A stretch of DNA of 5,734 nt from Bacteroidales bacterium (GTDB lineage: Bacteria; Bacteroidota; Bacteroidia; Bacteroidales; JAAUTT01): contig JAAUTT010000344.1 in the NCBI GenBank assembly GCA_012031335.1, positions 1 through 5,734 on the forward strand, written 5' to 3'. The notes under the pieces were generated by a model. The model had not been told where the DNA came from. It saw only the letters and a program-made list of their open reading frames with translations, and searched no databases. Both the position numbers and the translations under genes were made by a program. How positions within the stretch are numbered: the first letter of the stretch is position 1; each line of letters begins with the position of its first letter. Shown here one piece after another: positions 1-5,734 of this stretch.

Positions 1-50
1 TTATTCAATATTTAAAAACTTGTGTATAAATTAACTTAATATTTATCACC
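1..50. other. AT-rich leader upstream of hemD
   Basis: This is a short AT-rich stretch before the first gene. In the + frame used by hemD there is an in-frame stop at 27-29, so hemD cannot extend further upstream. The codons before that stop (about eight, reading IQYLKTCV) could be the tail of an upstream + strand gene. In many Bacteroidota a DUF4271 membrane protein precedes hemD. Eight residues are too few to identify anything, so this is only a positional guess. I searched for the Bacteroidota promoter pattern (TTTG and TAnnTTTG) and found no convincing match. No Shine-Dalgarno sequence precedes the TTG at 51, as is normal for this phylum. Confidence 0.3.
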
Positions 51-850
51 TTGAAAATTAAGAAAATTTTAGTTACCCAACCTCAGCCTACAGAATCGGA
101 AAAATCACCGTATTTTGATCTGGCAGAGAAAAACAACCTGAAGATAGATTTCAGGCCATTTTGCCATGTAGAAGGTGTTTCTTCAAAAGAATTCAGGCAG
201 TACAGAGTGGATATTTTATCCCATACTGCAGTTATCTTTTCCAGCAAAACAGCCATTGACCACTTCTTTAGGATTTGTGAGGAAATGCGCATAGCTATTC
301 CGGATACGATGAAGTATTTTTGCAACTCCGAATCAACAGCCTTTTATTTGCAAAAGTATATCGTATACCGCAAACGAAAAATTTTCTACGGCATTGGTAA
401 TGTAACTGATATGACTGAGCTTTTTTTAAAGCACAAGGAGGATAAATATTTACTTCCTGTTTCAGATCTAATCAAACAGGATATTACCAAATACCTTGAT
501 AAACTTAAGATTAAACACACAAGGGTTATTTTTACAAGAATGTAAGCAGCAATTTATCAGATCTGTCTGCCATCAATTATGATATAATGGTGTTTTATAG
601 TCCTTCGGGAATTAAAGCTCTTTTTGAAAATTTCCCAAACTTTGAACAAAATGAAATTAAAATTGCAAGTTTTGGTGATGCCACTGCCAAAGCTATAAAA
701 GAAGCAGGGTTACGTCTAGATATTCAGGCGCCTATGCCTCAGGCTCCATCAATGACAATGGCTTTGGAACAATTCATAAAAGACTTCAACAGAAACGAAA
801 ACAAAAGTGAAGTTAAACCTGAAAAACCCAATGGTAAACTTGTAAAATAA
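51..850 (+). CDS. hemD: Uroporphyrinogen-III synthase, interrupted by one frameshift
   Basis: HemD closes linear hydroxymethylbilane into uroporphyrinogen III with inversion of ring D, the branch-point step of haem and sirohaem synthesis in the cytoplasm. The N-terminal half (KILVTQPQP, then VIFSSKTAIDHFF) and the C-terminal half (VFYSPSGIKALF, IASFGDATAKAIKEAGL, APMPQAPSM) match the two lobes of the Bacteroidota HemD family. The first frame hits a TAA at 543-545. The reading continues one frame over from 542 as VSSNLSDLSAINYD and stops at 848-850. Restoring one base near 537-541 gives about 266 residues, a normal length, with the lobes correctly joined (FTR-x-VSSNLSD). The start must be the TTG at 51: an in-frame stop lies at 27-29, and the first internal Met is residue 79, well after conserved sequence. 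rnpA begins 7 bases after the stop, suggesting co-transcription. The break is most likely a sequencing or assembly error. A recent null mutation is possible but would block haem synthesis. Confidence 0.92.
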
Positions 851-857
851 AATTAAT

Positions 858-1262
858 TTGTATCCAAAAGCCTTTTTGTCAGCATCATCCAATTTTTCTT
901 TAAAAAAATCGGAGCGTTTATGCAGCAAAAAGGCTTTTGAATTTTTATTTGCCGAAGGTAAGTCGGTCTATGCTGTTCCGCTTAAACTAATTTTTGTACT
1001 GGCACCAAGTCGATCCGAATCCTTATCTCAGGTTGCATTTGGAGTTAGCAAGAAAAATTTTAAACGCGCCAATAAAAGGAATAAAATAAAAAGGTTGCTT
1101 CGCGAAGCTTATCGAAAACACAAATTAAGTCCCATGGAAGGATTTAACCTTTACCTGATGATTATTTATACATCTAAAGATATACTATCTCTTTCACAGA
1201 TAGAAAACTCCATGTTAAAAGGATTAAATGAAATAAAGAAAAGACTTGAAAAAACTGTTTAG
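858..1262 (+). CDS. rnpA: Ribonuclease P protein component
   Basis: RnpA is the small basic protein that binds the catalytic RNA of RNase P and helps it cleave 5' leaders from precursor tRNAs. The 134-residue product has the expected size and high Lys/Arg content. The start of the fold is recognisable as [14 protein letters not shown] (residues 18-31). The family signature lies at residues 68-86 ([19 protein letters not shown]) with the conserved RNR-type basic helix. The TTG at 858 is chosen because the in-frame stop at 843-845 leaves only a few upstream codons, none of them ATG or GTG. The first internal Met is residue 93, inside the domain. A second TTG at 876 (residue 7) is an alternative. 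Its 3' end overlaps yidD by 17 bases. The usual partner rpmH is absent here; the hemD-rnpA-yidD order is familiar in Bacteroidota. The frame is intact. Confidence 0.95.
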   Translation: MYPKAFLSASSNFSLKKSERLCSKKAFEFLFAEGKSVYAVPLKLIFVLAPSRSESLSQVAFGVSKKNFKRANKRNKIKRLLREAYRKHKLSPMEGFNLYLMIIYTSKDILSLSQIENSMLKGLNEIKKRLEKTV

Positions 1263-1467
1263 TTATCCTTTTATTCTTTTGGTACGTATTTATCAGTACA
1301 CCTTATCTCCATTTCTTGGGGGTCGTTGCCGCTATGTGCCCAGCTGCTCGGAATATTCCATTGAAGCTTATAAAAAACATGGTCCATTTAAAGGAACATA
1401 CCTCTCAGTTAAAAGAATACTGAGCTGCCATCCCTGGGGTGGACATGGATATGACCCCGTTCCCTGA
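1246..1467 (+). CDS. yidD: Membrane protein insertion efficiency factor YidD
   Basis: YidD is a small inner-face membrane-associated protein that assists YidC/Sec-dependent insertion of membrane proteins. The 73-residue product shows the whole family pattern: a hydrophobic, amphipathic N-terminus (residues 5-20), [21 protein letters not shown] (from residue 21) and the C-terminal [13 protein letters not shown]. The three conserved cysteines are at 28, 34 and 61. The start is fixed as TTG. An in-frame stop lies at 1234-1236, the only codons between it and 1246 are AGA, AAA and GAC, and the protein has no internal Met. The gene overlaps rnpA by 17 bases in another frame, so translation is probably coupled. 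Its TGA (1465-1467) directly abuts the complement of the pbpC stop (1468-1470), leaving no room for an intergenic terminator. Confidence 0.97.
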   Translation: MKKLFSYPFILLVRIYQYTLSPFLGGRCRYVPSCSEYSIEAYKKHGPFKGTYLSVKRILSCHPWGGHGYDPVP

Positions 1468-3831
1468 TTAATTCATAATTTCGAATTTCTTTACCAGGAT
1501 ATATCCATTCTGGTCAATTATTGTTATCCGGTGAAACCCGGTGCCAGGGTTGATGGCTATCTGATGAAAACAGAAGTTTCTGTTAAGAATTCATCATCCA
1601 CATGCCAGTAAAGATGTGCATCAGGATTACGATGGGCAACCTCAATAACTAGACTACCTTTAGAGCCATCAAGTTCCTTTGGAATAAAAATTTTGGATAC
1701 ATCGGCCGGGTAAACTATTTCCATGGGTAATAAATCATCCTCTCCGCAATTGGGCATTACCGGAGGTAAAGTTTTATAAAAGGGATTCCTTTTTTTAAAA
1801 TACCATTCCTGAGCAGGTGGAAGAATAAAAAAGGGAAGAGAGATCATGTCGGTTACATTTTTACAGGAGTTTGTAATTCTGAATTTTTGTCGGAAGTAAC
1901 ATGAATTAACTGATGATATGGACAAACTGAGGTTCGGGTGCTATTCTCCGAAGAAAATATAGTGTCCGTTTCAGGGCAAAATCTCCCGGCTTTAAAACCG
2001 CTATGTTTACAAACTTCAACTTTAATTAATGCATCGTAAGGAACATTAAACCAAGATGTTTTTGGAAGCGAAGAAAACAAATTAAACATGAGTGGTGCTG
2101 CTGCATTAATTCCTGTTAGTCCGGGCCGTCCTTCACCTCCTGCATTACCAACCCAAACTCCTACAACATATTCTGGTGTAGTTCCAACAGCCCATGCATC
2201 GCGAAAACCATAACTGGTCCCTGTCTTCCAACCGATTTTTCTCGCAGATCCTAAATTTTTCCAGTTGGTATCCTCCTCCGGACGATTAACTTCCAGCAAT
2301 GCATCAACATCAGGTAAATACTACCAGCATCAAAATTCGACGGAACATCCGACATTTCCGGTTTACTCTTTTTCTTTATCAGAAATGAAGGTGATTCTGT
2401 TTCATTGTTAAAATACTTTTGACTATCATAAAATGATTTAAAATATTTGCCAGGTTAGCATAAATGCCCGAAATATCAAAGAGGGTTCCTTCTGCTCCAC
2501 CAACTACAAGGGTTAAACCATAGCGTTCCGGACCATAATTCAACGTACTCATACCCAGTTTTTTTAATGTATAATGAAATTTTTCAACACCAAAGCTTTG
2601 TAACATCCTGACTACAGGAATATTTAATGATCGCGATAAAGCTTGTTTCGCAGGAACAGCTCCATGATAAGTTTCATCATAATTATCGGGATTAAAGCCA
2701 GAAATTCGAGTTGGTATATCTGGCACAAGTGTAGTGGGTAGTATTTTCCCTTCCTGCAACATAGAAGCGTATAACAGTGGTTTTATAATACTTCCTGTAC
2801 TGCGGGGCGATTTAACAATATCAACATCGGGGCTGTCAGATATTCTTCCAAAACTGCTATTACCTATATATGCCAGGATATTATTGGTCTTAACATCAAT
2901 AATAATAGCAGCAATATTATTTATTCTGTTAATTTCAAGTATATTATGGTATTCTTTGGCAATTCTTTGGCTATTTTCCTGGAGGTGTTTATCTATACTT
3001 GTAATTACATTTCCACTTTTTCCTCTGGCAAAATAATCAACCACGTGTGAAGCATCAGAAGGCAGTAGAGAAGGTTTTCAGGAATTGTTTCAAGTAAGGC
3101 CGATTGGTAAACATCTTTATCAATAATCTTGTTGTTATACAATTTTAATAACAAACGATTACGTTTTAAAGTAAGTAATGATCGGTTCCTGCCAGGGTGT
3201 ATGAGTGCGGGAGAATTTGGCAAAACGGCCAAAGTAGAAGCTTCGGCCCAAGACAATTGTTTGCTTGATCTTCCGAAATAACGCCACGATGCAGCTTCGA
3301 TTCCTACAACATTCCCTCCAAAGGGAGCGTGTGCCAGGTATTTTTTTAAAATTTCCTTTTTCGAATAATGCAATTCAACACGGGTCGAAAGCACCATTTC
3401 ATATATTTTTTCCCATACAGTTCTTCTTGCTGTATTACGATGCAACCGACAAAGTTGCATTGTTATAGTACTTCCGCCTCTTATTACTTCACCCCTTTTT
3501 ATATTTATCAAACTTGCTTTTAAAAGCGATACCGGGTTAAACCCCGATGGTAATGAAAATACTCATCTTCAAACTGAATCAAACACTTTTCAACTTTTTC
3601 TGACAGAAAAGAATCCTCGGGAAAACGCCATTGCTGATCTTCAGCTAACCTTGCTCCCAAAAGTTCACCATTCCGGTCATAAACAACTGTAGAGAAAGGT
3701 TTTACGAACCATCGTGACGGAAGAAGTAAAAAAATGTAAGCTAAAAATATAATAAGCAGAATATATTTTAGCCTACATTTTTTCCAAACCTTTTTTATAG
3801 TTGGAATGGAGTTTATTCTATTTCTATCCAT
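1468..3831 (-). CDS. pbpC: Penicillin-binding protein 1C, six apparent frameshifts
   Basis: This is a class A penicillin-binding protein of the PBP1C type, a periplasmic, membrane-anchored enzyme that polymerises glycan strands and crosslinks peptides. After bridging six one-base losses (near 3539-3545, 3075-3078, 2430-2433, 2311-2314, 1884-1888 and 1567-1570) it reads as 789 residues, normal for the family. In order it has a cytoplasmic basic N-terminus and a single membrane helix (about 22-38). The glycosyltransferase-51 domain has EDEYFHYHRG (88-97, catalytic Glu88), RGGSTITMQ (118-126) and the later KKYLAHAPFGGNVVGIEAA. The transpeptidase domain has SIIK (Ser348, Lys351), SLN (402-404) and KTGTS (537-541). 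A Cys-containing C-terminal extension (about 705-789) resembles the PBP1C-specific C-terminal domain. The last 30 or so residues (ending KKFEIMN) appear only after the frameshift at 1567-1570 is bridged. The ATG at 3829-3831 overlaps the macroglobulin gene by 19 bases. The frameshifts look like sequencing error; a true pseudogene is less likely because all motifs survive. Confidence 0.94.
3813..3831 (-). other. Macroglobulin/pbpC 19-base overlap
   Basis: The macroglobulin frame ends KWIEIE then TAA at 3813-3815, while pbpC begins with ATG at 3829-3831 in a different frame. The overlap implies one transcript and probably coupled translation, so that the protease trap and the cell-wall synthase are made together. 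It rests on the intact end of one frame and the intact start of the other; neither is affected by the nearby frameshifts. Confidence 0.85.
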
Positions 3832-5734
3832 TTACCAACCGAAAGTGCATTTACTTTTGATTCATACATAGCCTCGCAATAAACTCCCGGGAAATAAAAA
3901 CGCCCGGTGTAGGATGCATTGAGCCGCACTTTAAAGGTTTTGGTTTCGCCTCTTTCCAGACCAAAATATGTTAAAATACGATCGTCGCGTATATCCATAT
4001 AATCGTATGTACTAACACCTGAGGTTGCCATTTCGAGTAATCGTGTATTAATAATTTCACAACCCGACGGAACGATTTGTGTTAATGCCAAATCTTTATA
4101 ATTCCCCAGCTGACCGGTATTTTTTACCGAAACTTCCATTATAAAATCTTTCCCCTGATCCAAATTTTCAATATTTATGGAATTTCCATCTATGTCGGTA
4201 TAACTTACACTCATTTGAAGATTATTTTCGAATCCATTATCGGGTCCCGATTCAGGTATTCCTTCAGCAATAACTTTTACAAACAATGTTCCTTTACCCG
4301 AATTAGTAATATTAATATTCCCGCTTAAGTTTTGTGTACTTAAATTGATTTGTTTCACAGGCAGAGTCGATTTAACCGACGATGATCCATTTCCGGAATA
4401 AGAACAGGAAATAGGACCTCCGAGATTCAGTTCTTCAACTGCTTTGCCAATAGCATACAAGCAATAAGCAGTACTTTGAGTACTTAACCAATTATCGCCG
4501 CTAAGCACATTAGCAATCTTTTCATAAAGGTGAATGCAGCTGTTTTATCATTCATTAAAATATATGTTTCAAGAATCATAGCCCAGTCTCTCTCCTGTGA
4601 ACCATACGTATAATTAAATCCGCTATAGGGTTTGATATCGTTGCCTGCCTTTACTATAATTTGTCTGGCAAATTCGGGCTGACCAGCTAAACCATATGCT
4701 GCAGCCAATCTCCATAACGCTTGTACGGATAAGCCCTTCAACTCCTTCATCCTGTTCATGGCTCCCAAATCAGGTTCACCGGCAAGTGCAAGCGTATACA
4801 ACCGGTAAGCCTGAACCAGATCGGATTGGTAATAATAATCAATTCCCTGTGCGGGTAATGACCAGTTTCGTGCTTCTTTTTTCTGAAATTTTAACCAGCT
4901 TTTTAGAAATCCCGATGGTAACTCGTATCCCTTTTCTTTTGCTACAAGCATAAAATGTCCAACGTAAGAAGTTGCCCATTGGTTAGCATCAGGAGATCCC
5001 GGCCAGTAAGCCATTGCCCCCTCGGGAAGTTGCATTGTATTTAACCGCTGAATAGCGGCATTTACATTTTCTTTAATCCGTTTCTTTTGCAAGATCATCG
5101 AGTTCTGTAAACTTATCCAGAAATAGTTGAGGAAATGCCCCTGAAGTGGTTTGTTCGGCACAACCATGCGGATAGGATATAAGATAACCAAGTCTGCGGG
5201 AGAGATCAATGGCCGGTATAGATGAAATTTCAAGCGTTGCCTTGTTGGTACCTTCCATTCCCGGTAAAGTATAAGGTATTGATCCGGTTTTTCCTGCATC
5301 AACCAATGCTTCAAAATACTTTGTTATTTTTGGATTTGGATTTCTCACATCAATTTCAACCTCGAACTGATCAGTTTCAGATCCACTGCGGGCTATCACC
5401 TTTACTTTCCCGACTCCAAGCTTAGATAGAACCTTAAGATTAAATGATACATCGCTTTCTCCAGGTTTACTGAAACTTACTCTTTTGGTTTTTCATCATC
5501 TATCTTAAAGAATGAATTTGTTTGAACTTCTAATGTTACATCCTTAACTTTTGAATCCATGGCAAAATGGATACAGGAAGAGCAACATTTTCTCCCGGTC
5601 CAACCACACGTGGCAAAGTTGCCAATATCATAAGCGGTTTTCTAACAGCAATTACCTTGTCGGTATTACCAAAAGCATTATTGCCGTTACCGGCTACAAC
5701 CATTACTTTTACTGATCCAATATAAGGTGGCAAT
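3813..5734 (-). CDS. Bacterial alpha-2-macroglobulin, C-terminal part, N-terminus outside window
   Basis: This is the C-terminal ~640 residues of a large envelope protein related to E. coli YfhM. Such proteins act as periplasmic bait-and-trap protease inhibitors: cleavage by a protease exposes a thioester that binds the attacker covalently. The first part in the window (YIGSVKVMVVAG, then ATLPRVVGPGENVALPV) matches the A2M/macroglobulin region before the thioester domain. The thioester motif CAEQ follows in YPHGCAEQTTSG (codons at 5151-5162). An alpha-helical toroid-like thioester domain comes next (AYWPGSPDANQWATSYVGHF, YGSQERDWAMILETY, STQSTAYCLYAIGK). A C-terminal beta domain ends in FPGVYCEAMYESKVNALS. 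Four frameshifts interrupt it: apparent losses at 5564-5567, 5483-5486 and 4526-4528, and an apparent one-base gain near 5085-5088. Bridged, the frame is continuous to the TAA at 3813-3815. Full family members are usually well over 1500 residues, so most of the protein, including any lipoprotein signal and bait region, lies beyond 5734. Its end overlaps the pbpC start. Confidence 0.94.
5151..5162 (-). other. Codons of the CAEQ thioester motif
   Basis: Read on the - strand, these twelve bases encode Cys-Ala-Glu-Gln. The CxEQ motif forms the internal Cys-Gln thioester of alpha-2-macroglobulins and complement C3-like proteins; E. coli YfhM carries CLEQ at the same place. Its presence marks this as a thioester-active, covalent-trapping form, unlike the thioester-less bacterial paralogues (YfaS-type) that have lost the Cys and Gln. 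The reading frame is uninterrupted for about 70 bases on the 3' side and over 200 bases on the 5' side, so the call does not depend on a frameshift correction. Confidence 0.92.

Noticed and set aside
1..50. Bacteroidota-type promoter for the hemD operon
   Set aside because: AT-richness gives several TA/TTT near-matches, but none has both a TTTG -33 element and a TAnnTTTG -7 element at proper spacing. An upstream gene may drive transcription.
537..545. Programmed ribosomal frameshift in hemD
   Set aside because: There is no slippery heptamer, stimulatory hairpin or internal Shine-Dalgarno-like element. The same type of break recurs in unrelated genes of this window, so sequence error explains it better.
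1428..1442. Six-base-pair hairpin (CCATCC/GGGTGG) as a terminator
   Set aside because: It lies inside yidD over the conserved CHPWGG codons, includes a G-T pair and is not followed by a T run. The base pairing follows from the protein motif.
1514..1545. CCGGTG / CCCGGTG repeat near the end of pbpC as a terminator or repeat element
   Set aside because: It is only a few bases long, forms no stable stem with a T tract, and falls inside the corrected pbpC coding sequence.
2734..3036. Hydrophobic + strand reading frame of about 100 codons opposite pbpC
   Set aside because: It is antisense to the conserved transpeptidase domain and resembles no family I know. Its hydrophobicity is what the complement of this codon pattern would give. 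Similar shadows at 83-325, 3265-3468, 4696-4953 and 5222-5425 are rejected for the same reason.
1468..3831. Four or five separate small genes or a decayed pbpC pseudogene
   Set aside because: The pieces join end to end with one-base changes into a single 789-residue PBP1C with all glycosyltransferase and transpeptidase motifs. A decayed gene would also show nonsense or missense damage to motifs, which I do not see.

Overview
The window is a stretch of Bacteroidota chromosome. Order Bacteroidales or Marinilabiliales is a guess. The evidence is an AT-rich sequence, a hemD-rnpA-yidD cluster lacking rpmH and yidC, no Shine-Dalgarno-like leaders, and a pbpC gene paired with a large bacterial alpha-2-macroglobulin. 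I see no mobile element, CRISPR array, RNA gene or phage signature. No undescribed system is evident; every gene belongs to a known family.

Layout. Bases 1-50 are a short AT-rich leader, perhaps carrying the tail of an upstream gene. On the + strand, 51-1467 holds three tightly packed genes. They are hemD (uroporphyrinogen-III synthase, 51-850, one frameshift), rnpA (RNase P protein, 858-1262) and yidD (membrane insertion factor, 1246-1467). All three must start with TTG. On the - strand, 5734-1468 holds two overlapping genes: the C-terminal ~640 residues of an alpha-2-macroglobulin (stop at 3813, N-terminus outside the window), then complete pbpC (penicillin-binding protein 1C, 3831-1468). 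The two gene groups converge with no base between the yidD and pbpC stop codons. There is no gene-free stretch over 300 bases.

The dominant oddity is that hemD, pbpC and the macroglobulin gene are together broken by about eleven single-base frameshifts. Nearly all are one-base losses in short homopolymers. When I bridge each break by one base, continuous proteins of normal family length appear with every catalytic motif present (pbpC gives 789 residues, hemD 266). The simplest reading is an unpolished, homopolymer-error-prone assembly rather than real pseudogenes.

How the genes work together. The - strand pair is a known periplasmic partnership. PBP1C polymerises and crosslinks peptidoglycan. 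The thioester-containing macroglobulin is thought to trap attacking proteases at sites where the envelope is breached. The + strand group combines haem synthesis, tRNA 5' processing and membrane-protein insertion, a housekeeping arrangement.
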